A DNA stretch of 64,000 nucleotides, taken from contig JABMLP010000012.1 in assembly GCA_013176395.1 (NCBI GenBank), positions 868,001 to 932,000 of the forward strand, given 5' to 3'. Shown here in pieces: positions 1-10,461 of this stretch. The position numbers and the translations under genes are program-made. The DNA is from Venturia oleaginea (taxonomy: Eukaryota > Ascomycota > Dothideomycetes > Venturiales > Venturiaceae). Within the stretch, counting starts at the first letter, position 1. Each line of letters opens with the position of its first letter. The notes beneath the pieces are model-generated. The model saw only the letters and a list, made by a program, of their open reading frames with translations. It did no database searches and had not been told where the DNA came from.

Positions 1-2
1 CC

Positions 3-965
3 AAGGACGTCAAGCCCGTCAAACAAGCAACACCAGAGGAAGAGCGTGAAGCTCGGGTGGCAGCAGAGAAGGGAAGGGCGGCAGAGCTCGATCGACAAGA
101 AGAGGACACTCGCTTACGAAAAGAAGCCGAACAGCGCAGACGCGATGAAGAGGCAGCGGCAGCGGCAAGAGAAGCCGAAAGAGAAGCCGAAAGAACAGCA
201 GCCGAAGCGGCCGCACGAGAAGCTGAACGTAAGGCAGAGGAAGAACGCATACGACTCGAGACAGAAAAGCGGGAACGCGACGAGCGACTTAACGCGTTAC
301 CCACAGCCCTTCGGACCGCCGTCGAGAAAGGTTCCAAGCGACCTCTACGTTTCGGGCCGCCTTCCAAGGATCGCGGGGAAGAACTGGGGATCAGCATGCA
401 ATTTTTACCCATCCACCTATTCACTCTGGGAGACATCGAACCCAACTGCGAAGAAGCTGAGAAAGATGAGCAATTGATGATGTCTTTTCAAGTCGTTGGC
501 ATTCTCGGTCTTCCATCTGAGCTTCATATGACCGAATTTCCCGATTGGAAGAGGCAGGAGGTTGACCCTCAGCACCGCAAAATGTTCCTGCGTTCGTACG
601 ATCTCTCGCAATTGGCACAGGAATATCGATGGCTACAGGCAGGCGAGAATGGCTACAATGCTCGACTCATTCGCGAGGGACTTGCAGAAACCAAACAGAA
701 ATTCCTTGCTATGCAGCCTCTCTCGTTTGTCAGATATGCGGATTTCCTGGAAGCACTCAAGAAGCCCGATTACGATCACCTGGCTGGACTGGAGATGAGG
801 ACGTCCACGCGCTGCTGTGTCACTGAAAAGATCAAATATAAGGGATTTGACCTTTTTGGGGATGACAAGGATGATAAGCCCGTTTCTGAGGATGTCGATG
901 TTAATGTCAATGTCACTGTCAATGGGACAGCGGAGGATGCGACGGCTGGGGCGGTGGCTGGATGA
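3..965 (+). CDS. Conserved fungal protein, C-terminal part (5' end outside window)
   Basis: The frame is open to the left window edge, so only the last ~320 residues are present and no start is visible. The visible N-terminal ~110 residues are almost entirely Glu/Arg/Ala/Lys in heptad-like runs, which predicts a long charged coiled coil. From about position 290 the composition changes to a globular, hydrophobic-patterned domain of ~170 residues (with short motifs such as RPLRFGPPSKDRGEE and VVGILGLPSELHMTEFPDWK). The protein ends in a short acidic, Asp/Val-rich tail with FDLFGDDKDD. I do not recognise the domain and assign no function. The switch from coiled coil to globular domain with no stops argues for a real gene. 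Nothing upstream is visible, so operon-like or promoter context is unknown. Confidence 0.75.
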   Translation, partial: KDVKPVKQATPEEEREARVAAEKGRAAELDRQEEDTRLRKEAEQRRRDEEAAAAAREAEREAERTAAEAAAREAERKAEEERIRLETEKRERDERLNALPTALRTAVEKGSKRPLRFGPPSKDRGEELGISMQFLPIHLFTLGDIEPNCEEAEKDEQLMMSFQVVGILGLPSELHMTEFPDWKRQEVDPQHRKMFLRSYDLSQLAQEYRWLQAGENGYNARLIREGLAETKQKFLAMQPLSFVRYADFLEALKKPDYDHLAGLEMRTSTRCCVTEKIKYKGFDLFGDDKDDKPVSEDVDVNVNVTVNGTAEDATAGAVAG

Positions 966-2072
966 GGAGATGTCTATGTATTCCAAGCGCCATGGAGGAG
1001 AGAAGGGTATTTGGGCAAGCTCCGACTCTTGAGAAAGCGGGCTTTTTTTTCTGTGTATTCGTTCACTCTTACTGTTGCGATATACCCTAATGAAGCCGAA
1101 TTTTTGATGCCATGTTGTTGATTTTTTGTCTGGCCGCGCTGTATCATTGATCATTTACTGTCATGTTCATCTCGTGATTGATTTTGATATTGTTGGACAG
1201 AGTGGGTTTTGATATATGGATTCTTGGATTCATGAAGATGAGTGATTGGGAATGGTATACCCTTTGCGTGAGAGGTGCCCAGGCATTGATTCCATGTGGC
1301 TTCGTTGGGTGGGTAGTTGCCTCTACGTATGTTTCCTTGGAAGTGCGTGCGGTTCATCTACAAGAGATTTTTGGAGGACGGGTGATAATAGAGGTACTTG
1401 TCTTGCCTTGATCTGCCTTGATCTGATACCGCCAAAATGGGAACCTCCTCCTCGATCGATATGTACAGAGTACAACGTCTCCTGGGGCTAGATTTTTTTT
1501 CATTGGCCAGCTTTATCCCTACTACACATTCCGATTGGTGTACTACACGGCTAATAATTATCCTACTACACATCCCCCGCAAAGATGGTAACCCAAAGGC
1601 CGTGCCCGAAAAAGCGCCGAGCTAGAATAGGTAGGTCTCTCTTTTCCGAGTAAGATCAAATTCGAGGAACTTTAAGCGAGAGAGAATGATTCTTTTGCTG
1701 GGGCTGACTTGACTTGCGAGAGGGGAGGAGTTGGGGAGTGTTGTAATTATGGGTGGAGTGGACTAATCAAATGTATGTTTGAAATAGTGCTGGCCTTTTT
1801 GTTTACGGTAACTGGGACGGTTAGGCATCTATCAATTGGCCTTGATCTTCGCGGATGACATGGAACGAATGAGCAGGTATTCTTATCCAACGACTGCATT
1901 TTAACCCTCATCTCGATGTGGCACGGTCGGTCCGCAGAAGGTTGTGGTAGTTAGAATCCTTGTACTCGCTCGCATTTTAGGGTTTGTATTCGCATTTTAG
2001 GAATGACGTTGGCCTAGTATTTTTTAATGGCCTCGAGGTAATCATGTCAGGGTATAGCACGGCCAAGTATCC

Positions 2073-2101
2073 GATGGATGGATGGATGGATGGATGGATG
2101 G
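2073..2101. repeat. GATG tetranucleotide microsatellite
   Basis: About seven uninterrupted GATG/GGAT units in non-coding DNA. Confidence 0.95.
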
Positions 2102-2195
2102 TTTGAGGGACTTCGCAAATAAATTGGGCGTTAAGGGTGTCCTTACCCTGATTTTACTATGAAAGGTTTGGTGGACGATCTCCCGATGCTTCCTC

Positions 2196-2275
2196 GACAT
2201 TCTGTAGGATTTCTCGATATTCTATAGGATTTCTTAATATTCTATAGGAATTCTCAGTATTCTATGGGATTTCTC
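2196..2275. repeat. 20-bp tandem repeat, four units
   Basis: Four adjacent 20-bp units start at 2196, 2216, 2236 and 2256. Each follows the pattern NATATTCTATAGGATTTCTC with one to four substitutions. There are no indels, so register is kept exactly. It is non-coding. Confidence 0.9.
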
Positions 2276-2833
2276 GATTTATTGATCGTTCACGAGTCCC
2301 TGTCTGATGGCTGTGTATATTGATTGAGCTTCAAGCTTTGATCCTGTTGCTATTCTCTTATTGGACGGAATATTCTATTTCTAGTATATTACAGAATGTT
2401 TTTTTGATGCAGGTGATGAGGCTGAGCTGAGGGATTTCTGTCCGGAATCTAGGGCATGGCAGCGATTGATATGATATCTCTCCACGCATCTTTAATCGAT
2501 ACCTTGGTGATGGGGTTTTACTTTCAAAGGCTATCTTTGTTGCTTGGCGTTTGGTGTCTTGTAAAAAGGCGAAGGAAGGATGTTTAGTATGTACGTAACT
2601 AATACTTCAACTTCCGAATCCTTAAGATCCGTTGCAATGAGGTGATATTGTGTTTTTAATGTTAACGAGGATAAGTCATAAGACTACTTGCCTTGTTTTT
2701 TGAAATGTAAGTTGATAGCTGAGTATAAATCTATACGTCGAGTAAACCCCCAAACACCTCCTATTCTCTAGATTTGATTAAACTCTTATCGAAGCTGTAT
2801 ATATGTTGGAAGTCATCCCACGGCCAGCGAGAA

Positions 2834-2850
2834 TATAAGATATATATAGT
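2834..2850 (+). promoter_or_regulatory. TATA-like run upstream of the secreted-protein gene
   Basis: The sequence TATAAGATATATATAGT lies about 110 bp upstream of the start codon at 2953. It is placed to act as a TATA element. This is inference from position and sequence only. Confidence 0.4.
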
Positions 2851-2899
2851 CCCCAGGACAAAAAGCCGCACAATACAGTCTCTATATATTCCCTCAACA

Positions 2900-2950
2900 A
2901 TGTCAACAACTAACTGGCCTACCACACCGTCTCTTTCTCGTCAATTCTGA
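2900..2950 (+). promoter_or_regulatory. Upstream ORF, 16 codons, ending 2 nt before the main ATG
   Basis: An ATG at 2900 in good context (CAACAATGTC) opens a 16-codon frame that ends with TGA at 2948-2950. The main ATG of the secreted protein follows at 2953, so the junction reads TGA-AA-ATG. The two frames differ, so this is not an N-terminal extension. If the transcript starts upstream of 2900, translation of the secreted protein would depend on leaky scanning or reinitiation. Confidence 0.45.
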
Positions 2951-2952
2951 AA

Positions 2953-3363
2953 ATGCTCTCCCTACTTCAGCCCTTAACAGTCGTCCTTACCGCCACCGCC
3001 GTACAGCAAGTTGCCGGATCTGCTCTTGCAATCCCTCCTAACGATAATATCGGAGTTCCAATCACAGCAGATATCAAAATTGTCACGCCTCGCTCCAATT
3101 CGGTCTGCGGGATTTGTTATAATAGCGGCAAAAAAGTAGTTGTGCGGGACACCAGATATATTCACCACTCTAATGTAGGAACTTCTAGACTAACAGAATA
3201 GTGTAGACTTGGACTTGTCTCGGTCCTAATGGCTACCGAGAATGTAATTTCCAGTGCTCCGACGATGAAGTTAACAAGAAGACCAATAAATGCTGCGTAT
3301 GTTCCACCTCTATGCTTAGGGGCTATACTAACATGCTCGTAGACCGTTTTTTGTCCATTCTAA
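2953..3363 (+). CDS. Small secreted cysteine-rich protein (effector-like), about 97 aa
   Basis: Three exons by hand: 2953-3135, 3207-3296 and 3343-3363. Intron 1 (71 bp) has a CTAAC branch point at 3190 and ends TGTAG. Its donor could be at 3136, 3139 or 3142, all in phase, changing only zero to two valines. Intron 2 (46 bp) is canonical: GTATGT, ACTAAC, TAG. The N-terminus MLSLLQPLTVVLTATAVQQV is a signal peptide with likely cleavage near SALA. The mature part has exactly eight cysteines: VCGIC, TWTC, RECNFQC, KCC and the C-terminal VFCPF. Eight Cys suggests four disulfides, as in many secreted fungal effectors and defensin-like proteins. No known family is recognised. It sits alone in gene-poor AT-rich DNA. 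The spliced frame, signal peptide and Cys spacing support reality; the role as effector is inference. Confidence 0.75.
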
Positions 3364-3513
3364 CCCGAGATAACTTTGGCACAGCCTTTGGTAGATAGTT
3401 GGATGATAAGTCTGTTTGCGGTCTTTGGGAAGGCAAAGGCTGCGACGGGCGAGGCTCTTGATTTTCTGGACCGCTAGAAGTATCGTTGACTGTTCCATCG
3501 AAATACATCCTTC

Positions 3514-4145
3514 TCAGACTAGCCTGTTTCCAAGTACACTTCCATACCAGAACAAAGCCCCCATCTCAATCATATTGATCAAGCTACTTATACCATGTAG
3601 TATCGAGAACTTTGTATTCAATGCCTCCATCTCTTTACTCTTAGGACCAGCATCGTAATATTTCTTCCCATCCTTCGTCTCCTGGTGTTTTCTCGTCTTC
3701 ATCGTAGATGTCGTCATGGGACCAATGATTAGCCAGTTTGTGAGGCCGCATAGTGCCATACCGGTTATAGCGTAGAGGGGTTTTTGATCGGGAGAATTAT
3801 GCAGAGCGTTAAAGCCGTGGGATACGTAGGCTACGTCGGTGGATTTGTATGTGAAGGCCATTATTACGGGGCTACTCATGTTAGCACTGAGTTTGGGTGA
3901 CGATGGGGATTGGGAGAGGTACAGGATTGTTTGCATGCCGAAGTAAGTTGGGAAGAGGGCGGTTTGGAGGGTAGCGAATTGGGGTCGTGGGAGGGCGCGG
4001 AAAGATAAGACACCTCCTACGAAGGATCTGAGACTGTTAGCTATTGTTTTAGGATTTGAGACATGTATGCTCACTGAAAGATGGAGGTTCCGAGGAGGGT
4101 TCCATAGCTGAGGATGTGGTATGTGGAGGGGTTCGTGAGAGACAT
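3514..4145 (-). CDS. TMEM205-like / DUF4149 membrane protein, 177 aa
   Basis: Three exons on the minus strand: 4145-4075, 4027-3923 and 3871-3514, with introns of 47 and 51 bp. The 51-bp intron is a multiple of three and has no stop, so the unspliced frame stays open. Splicing it (GTACCT donor, GCTAAC branch, TAG acceptor) replaces an odd Ser/Pro insert with FGMQTILPVIMAFTY, which fits the family. Diagnostic segments are FQSFVGGVLSFRALPRPQF, the loop KTRKHQETKDGKKYYDAGP and the C-terminal helix before GNRLV. Four hydrophobic segments are expected. The family is a small integral membrane protein of unknown biochemical role, conserved in ascomycetes. The start at 4145 gives the usual short N-terminal stretch before the first helix. 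Confidence 0.9.
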
Positions 4146-7100
4146 CTCTGTGATAGTTAAGAGAATAGGGAAAAACAGAGACCGTTAGAGTAAGAAGAGG
4201 TGAGTATCTAGAGTAACAGCTTGGAGTATGGAATAGTGGAGGAGTTGACGGAAGAAGTAGTGTATCTAAATAGATGACGAAGTTGATTGCTAGTCTGAGG
4301 CAAGACTGGGGTAGGGCAATCTATTCTTCTTGTACCCGAGGATATGAACTTCAAGAATGCTCCACCAACACGCTTTATCCTCTCGGATCCCACTACCTTC
4401 CGGTTGACGAGTGAAGAGAGGTTGGAAGTTGTTGCAGTGTCTGGGTTTTGAACGTTGAGTACAAGATGAGATCCAGTCTCGGCGAGACCTCATTCTCTCA
4501 CGCTCTACTCTTCCTTCTCTATCACCACCATCTATCACCAATGTGTCTTGATTGCAGATGCCAGCATGTCTGTTTCCCCGCCTCACCTCGAGAATACTCA
4601 TCATTGTGATCAGTAATACAGGAGCCTAGCCTTTTCCATTGTCGCAGAGAGCATCTAAAGAACTGATGTCCGTATGGTGCCTTCGATCCGAGGATGCCTG
4701 TAAGTCTCATGGGCGTCTCTCTGTTCACAATAGACCTGGGACCATACCCTCTGAAAATTGCACCCAATCGAACATTCTATTGCCTGTACCTTGCTGACCA
4801 GGAATAAAGGCATGATGTGTAGTAATTCGAAGTGGGTGGTCGCGTAACTAGAGCTCTTGCGTGGTATAAACTATATGATTGATCATTTTGCTCGACTGAT
4901 CGAGAAACGGCTGTCTATCATCGCCAAACTGTCCTCGACCCCTCGAGATCATGACTTGAAGTCATATTTGCGGATAAACTTCAACAGCCAATTTTTGAAA
5001 GTGTATCTCAACTCTCGAACTTTGACATTGATGCTGCGAGATACCTACTTAGTGTGGATCAATTGTCAGCCAGATTGCGGCGAGGAAGAACAATAATGAT
5101 GAGCATGATCACCATCATCATACAATGCCTCAATCGTACCATCTTCCACACTACACCAAGCCTATAACTTGCAGGATCTCAACGGATTCTTCTATTGATA
5201 CTTCCTTAGTGCTTCGGCTCGCTGACAGCATCCACGTCATCCATGTCTCTTGTAACGGGACTTTTTGAAGAAGATTGCAGGACCCTCCAGAGCTGAATTT
5301 ATATACTCCATTGTTTCGTCGTTATGTTGGTTACGTCAGTGATATCGTTGCTACCCTTGATCTTTTGTGATACTCTGAGTAAAATAACAGTGGCTTCTTA
5401 AGTTAAGGAGTAGTATAAAAAGTCTCCTCGAGGGAAGAGTGCACATCACGAAGCTCAAAACCGGCTCGACTTATATGTCCACCGTTCGAGTCTTTTGAAT
5501 AAGCATGTAGCGATCCAATATGCTAGTCAAGAGCTGAGCCCACGAAAGTATTTAGGCAGCACTCCGGGACCGTCAGGAGCGGAAACAACTATATCGGTGA
5601 AGAGATTCATCACCAACAAAACGATCGGATCACTCTCCACCACTTCGATTTCTAAGTGGGTAGCCGAGAGAAAACGACTGTTCATTCAGTGTCTTTTTAG
5701 TTGTAAATATCTTCATATACCTATAGCCACGAAGGCCCCTGAAAGAAAGATTGGTGTGTGTTGCTGCATCATTCAAAACTTACAAAGAAAGAAATTAGAT
5801 ACCCCACGTTCACGGCTAGACGCGTTTCTTTCTGTCAAAGTGTGGAGGACTGGTTTACAAGTCCATAGTCTCTTCCTTGGAGTCAAAGTATATAAGTGGT
5901 TTCTCAAAGGAGAAGTACAATCTACACAACAAAAAAAATGAGAAGAGGGTTTAGGATGGTCCCGTTTGAAGCTTTGTATCAAGTATCAGATAGTTTTCAA
6001 AAGGTCCTTGAAAAGGGGTGCGTGTGGGTCTCAATAAGTCTGGTTGATGAAGTCGTCAGTAATTCAACGGGAAAAGTCAATGTGATGATTGAAGTCACCA
6101 TCGGCAACTGTAGTGTTTGATCATCAGCATACCACTCCTTAACTTGTAATACCTCCGTGAAAATGAGAAGACCAGAAGTTTTTAAGGGCACTCGATTAGC
6201 CTTATTCGCAGCGGTAACCGCGTGTTTGAAGCTGTAAAGCCAGTGGTTGTTGCCGATCAGTTTAAGCACTGAGCTTGTGAGCATATATACTCCTTTCAAT
6301 TTGGATTTCAGCAAATTCGAAAGAAGTAGCTAGAGCTCCCCCAAATTCGGTTTCCAGCGACCGAAGAGTCTACGTTGTTATCAAGTTATCGATATCAGTA
6401 CCATATCCCACAGAGTAGGTTCGTGTAAATGGTATTTTAAAATTCGAGTTGCTGATTACACGATCAACGGCGGCACATTGCAAATATGTATATTGTTCAA
6501 GCCTTTCAGCAAAGTCAGTAGTCTATGAGCAAAGTATCCAACATATTTGCTAACTGTAAGCCATGGGAGGTGGACGTTGTGGTATTGCGAACTCCCCTCG
6601 AGATTGAAAAAGTGATGATCAAAATCATCGACAAGACTTTGCTAAGATCGCATCAGCGATGCAGTCGCTTGACTAGCATCTTGTTGCAACTTTATTCCTC
6701 CGCCAAGGCAAAATGAATTGAAATCCCGGAAAACCCAAGCCCGCTTTACGCGGCCGGCCTAGGATGCGATTCCTCATCCTTTATCTTGTTAATTCAGAAT
6801 TGGGTCTTTGAGATGGACTTGAATACCCAATTGACGCGGCTACTTACGGCGTGAGTCTTGATGTCACGCTGACCTTTACTATGACTCAGAGTCATAGTAA
6901 AGGTCATTGACTCTGCCGTGGATTACGTAGTCACTTTGCTTTAGGTAGACTAAATACACATAGTCTGCTCGAAGGAGTGAATGAACATGCAATAAGATGC
7001 GATCTCACCGGCCAGGGTGTGCGTGTCGTCTCCTGACTCCACGAAAAAACATTACAAAACAGCTCACCAGAGACGAAATTTCCAGGGTGGCGGTGTAACA

Positions 7101-8447
7101 AGGTCGTCTGAAAGTGCATATAAAGTGGTAATGGAAGACTTACCTCATATATACCGCCAAAAAAAATCGTGATTTCATCGTCTCTTTCGTGAGTGGGAAG
7201 AAGCTAGAGCTGAGCATAGATTAGACCTTTTGCAAACAGCCTTCGTTTTCGAATCGTTGCTAACTTCCTCCTCACCAGCCAATCCCATTTTTTAGTGTTT
7301 CCACATGTCCATGCAGAGAAATTCAGAAGTTGAAAGAGTAGGCTTAAATACCTCAACTCTCTCGGCTCCATGCGGTAGTAATCATGGAGTAGAGATCAGG
7401 CCATCTGTGTCAGTTCGCATTTCTCAGCAGCTCATTAATGACCGTCAAGTAACACATAAATGGGCTGCTCGGGTAAGAACTCCTACAACCATGGACAGAC
7501 TATAGGATTGCGAAGGTACATGCCGTCATGTAACTTTGCCGACGAATACACCACAATTGACAGCGCATGAACAACGTTCAGCGAGATCGGTCACACGTAT
7601 AAGTCTCTAACAGCACCTCAAGTCAGCACATAAGAGAAATCCAGGAATGGTAATGGAACTCACCACCAACTCTGTCAGTCATAGCGACCTCCTTCCTATA
7701 AAAAGAATTAGAGCTGATCACAGAGTAAATTAGAAAGAACGGCCCTTCGCCACTTACCAGATCTCTGAACAACATGTTACAGAAATTGGACAGGGCAAAT
7801 GTCCTGAATTTCGAGTTTACTATTGTTATCGATCAAGCGAAGAACTGGAAGAAAGCTTATATGCCCCATTTTTCTCGACTTCACACAGTGATAGTCATTG
7901 GGTGCCGGATTAGGTTAACATGGACTGAGATCGATCTCGCAGGCCCTTTCCTAAGAAACGTAGGAGGTATGAATAGCCTTCTCCAAATAAGAGTGAACAT
8001 CACAGGAATACAGAGATTACCAAGCCACGTGGGACTTGTCGTCGAACAGATTTACCAATGGAAAATTCTTGATCGCTAAGGCCGAGAGGGATCCTTTCAG
8101 AAGTCGGCAACGAGATTATCTAATCAGTAATGACAAGTTGAAATTACTCTTGGGAAAAGCAGACAGAGGTAAGGATAGAACTCACCGCCAACTCTTTTCA
8201 TCATCATCACCTCTCAAGCCTCCATCACTTCCCTTGCCAAAACACAGAATCCGCCCTGGCCAATAGAAATGCAATTTCCACTTGGATGCTTTGCATACCA
8301 GGCGTACCGAAGCAGCGATGTAGGCTTTGATGAATTTCTTTTTGATGTTGTAGGACGTTTCTCCGAAATCGGCTTTCTACGGCTGAGGTCAGCAGTTCCT
8401 CAGCAGCCATTCACACCATTCCTACAAAAGCCTTTCCAATTTCATGG
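4146..8447. other. Gene-poor region, about 4.3 kb
   Basis: No convincing gene. Scattered ORFs (for example 5495-5941 and 5938-6120 plus) lack recognisable motifs. A perfect 18-bp-arm palindrome lies at 6870-6906. Two segments (7338-7387 and 8369-8423) are diverged relatives of segments on the other side of pogo copy 1 (11263-11312 and 10876-10933). This suggests an old repeat family here. Confidence 0.5.
6870..6906. repeat. Perfect 37-bp palindrome containing an AP-1/Gcn4-type site
   Basis: Two 18-bp arms match perfectly around one central A. The centre reads ATGACTCAGAGTCAT, which includes TGACTCA, the Gcn4/CPC-1 (bZIP) consensus. No gene starts nearby that I can support, so a regulatory role is speculative. 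Confidence 0.8.
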
Positions 8448-8500
8448 TAACGTACTCCACCACCCAACCGCTCAAAATTTCGTGGCACGACCATCTCATG

Positions 8501-10396
8501 TTACGACTCTTTAATTTTTTCGCTGTCAACAATAGATTCTAAGTCCGCCGTGCTACTATCTGATTCAGAAGATATCTCGATATCTTTTTCACTAGTTCGC
8601 GCATTATGCCCAGTTACGCCGCAGTTCCCACAGCGCCGTTGAGTTGGTCGGGCTGTTTCTTGATCACCGATACCACAAGCCTTCTTCGATCCCTGAGGCG
8701 CTACAGACGCCTCTGCAGCTACCTGCGCTGCTGCAGTCCCATACTCCATAGTACCACCTTGCTGGATCCGCTTCCTTTTGCGCGATTTTCGCTTCGTTAT
8801 TACTGCCAATTGCTCTTCAAGCTCGTGGTTGCGCGCAACGAGTAGAGCGTTTTGGTGAAGCATCAATTCAGCGCCCTTAACAAGCTGGGAAAAGCCAGCC
8901 TGCGCAATAACTGGTGACCGAGTAAAAGACTCGCTTACGAGCTTGGATTGAGATCCAAATTCATGAGTATTGTTTGGAGTCTTTGACTGCCACGGCGTTT
9001 CTGGGAGACGGTGTGACGGCACGGCATGGCTCCTTTGCCGTCACGTTACTTCATGGCTCGGGCGTATTGGCTTAGCCACATTGTGGCTAAGGCGCGATAT
9101 CTTCGCGCCCTCGTAGTAACTCGCTCTCTACCGTAAATTCTATTATCACACTCAGTTCTTAGAACCCTAGTTCATTCGATACATCCTATCGCTGCCGTGA
9201 CAGACGGGGTTCTGGCGGGGTACGTAGCCGTACTTCAAGGCGGTCCAATACCGCCTGCGCGTCGATAGGGACTAGCCCTACTGCCTCAAAAGCCTTTTGC
9301 AGTTCTCTTTTGTAAACACGTCGAAAAACGCGTCTTTGAAGGCAGGGAGAAAGCCTTCCTTGTTGATATGGTACACGCGTCGGCGCGCCAAGTCCCGGAT
9401 GCGTTGGGAGTACTTGCGCTTCAACGGCGAGAAGCAGACCACATCAAGGGGCTGGAGTATATGCGACGAGTGCGATGGCATGCAGAGGGTTAGGATCTTA
9501 TTTTCGAGGCAGTAGCCCTTAAAATTCTGGTTGAGATGGCTCTCATGGCCGTCCAAAATGAGTAGCCTGTACCCCCCCACCTGCCGCGCCTTTGTATGCG
9601 CGTCAAAATGCTTCAACCACTCAAGACCAAGCGCGTTATTTGTCCAGCCGTTCTCAGAGACTGAAAGCTTCCAATTGCGCGGTATATCTGCCTCCTCGTA
9701 CCACGCAGAGATGTGAACGCGTCCTTTGTAGATAATGAAGGGTGGGGTTGCATACCCAGCGGCGCAGATACTCTGGATAACCGTAACCCATTCGCGATCG
9801 CCCGGCTGAATGAGTTCCGGCCTTGTACGTCTCTCGGAGGCTGTAACGACCTTCATTGACCCAATAACACCCATCTGGAAGCCAATCTCGTTAAAGTTGT
9901 GTGTATCCTCGTCGTGGACGCCGTACTTGGCTTTGGTATCTGCAACGAGCTTGAACCACGCGCCAATAATCTCTGGATCTTCCTGTAGTACCCTCTGCCT
10001 ATCCTTGGCTCGGTTGAAGGCCATCTTGAGCTCATCTGAGCGCGTAACGAACCTCTCAGCCCAGTTTTTGCCCACTGGCTCTCCACCGCGTATAGCTAGC
10101 AGTTTATCGGCCATACCTGCTACCTCACGAAGCCGGGGCGCAAATCCTCGCGAATCGAGGTCAAGGATGTATCGGACAAGCGTTTGCTCTTCGGTAAGGG
10201 TAAGTTTCCGACCATTTGGTGGTGTTTCGAGGATAAATGGGACTCCTTTAACGCGCTCAGAGAGGATTCGCTGTTTAACGTCAAAGGCACGAGTGGCGGC
10301 CCGTTGGCTTCGGAATTGGCCGGCTTGGAGGGCTTGGAGTGCGAGCTGGATTCTCCCTTCGTGTTGGAGTAATAGTGCGTTTCGTTGTTCAGACAT
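8501..10396 (-). pseudogene. Pogo transposase pseudogene, copy 1
   Basis: Start chosen at 10396 (MSEQRNALLLQHEGR), which matches the starts of copies 2 and 3. Order: N-terminal HTH (QFRSQRAATRAFDVKQ), CENP-B HTH (LTEEQTLVRYILDLD), then the DDE domain with LLILDGHESH and LQPLDV carrying the second and third acidic residues. The first acidic position reads NFNEIGFQMG here, whereas copies 2 and 3 have Asp (NFDEI, NFDDI), so copy 1 has D to N at a catalytic site. A 1-bp deletion near the KENC motif shifts the frame after about 370 residues. The 191-bp LTR-like insertion then splits the C-terminal region. The terminal CCHC knuckle has lost its last Cys (NARTS). Confidence 0.9.
9012..9202 (+). mobile_element. 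191-bp LTR-like element (solo LTR/TRIM candidate), insertion 1
   Basis: Begins TGTGACGGCACGG and ends CGCTGCCGTGACA, so it has TG...CA ends and imperfect inverted termini. Perfect 5-bp direct repeats GACGG flank it at 9007-9011 and 9203-9207. Copy 3 of the pogo gives the empty site, which confirms both boundaries. Differs from the copy at 29221 by only about three bases. Contains internal hairpins, for example CTTAGCCACATTGTGGCTAAG. It has no coding capacity. Confidence 0.88.
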
Positions 10397-10461
10397 AATC
10401 ACATAAGAGGAATGGTAGAAGTCTTGGCAGATTTTGAGCGGTTGGGTGGTGGAACACTTTA

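Larger units (their letters stand above)
966..2899. other. Intergenic, about 1.9 kb, AT-rich with simple repeats
   Basis: No gene found. The segment becomes increasingly AT-rich to the right and holds a GATG microsatellite (2073-2101) and a four-unit 20-bp tandem array (2196-2275). The final ~70 bp contain TATA-like runs that probably serve the secreted-protein gene starting at 2953. Short ORFs in this stretch have no family resemblance and no plausible splice partners. Confidence 0.6.
8450..10459 (-). mobile_element. Fot1/pogo-type DNA transposon, copy 1 (interrupted)
   Basis: The element is flanked by TA on both sides (8448-8449 and 10460-10461). Its termini share a perfect 22-bp inverted match (8457-8478 against 10431-10452) based on CCACCACCCAACCGC. 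Length is about 2.0 kb including a nested 191-bp insertion at 9012-9202, so the original was about 1.8 kb, normal for Fot1-like elements. It encodes one transposase on the minus strand (8501-10396), now a pseudogene. TA target site, inverted repeats and a CENP-B HTH plus DDE transposase place it in the Tc1/mariner-pogo superfamily. Confidence 0.92.

Noticed and set aside
44..477. 143-codon plus-strand ORF overlapping the first gene
   Set aside because: Lys/Arg/Gln-rich shadow of the coiled-coil frame at 3-965.
5495..6314. ORFs of 60-148 codons after TATA-like runs
   Set aside because: Overlapping frames on both strands are equally open, none has a recognisable feature, and the region resembles decayed repeats.
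9012..9202. Interpretation of the 191-bp element as a Tc1/mariner MITE
   Set aside because: The flanks show 5-bp duplications in all three cases, not TA, and the termini do not match the pogo TIRs.
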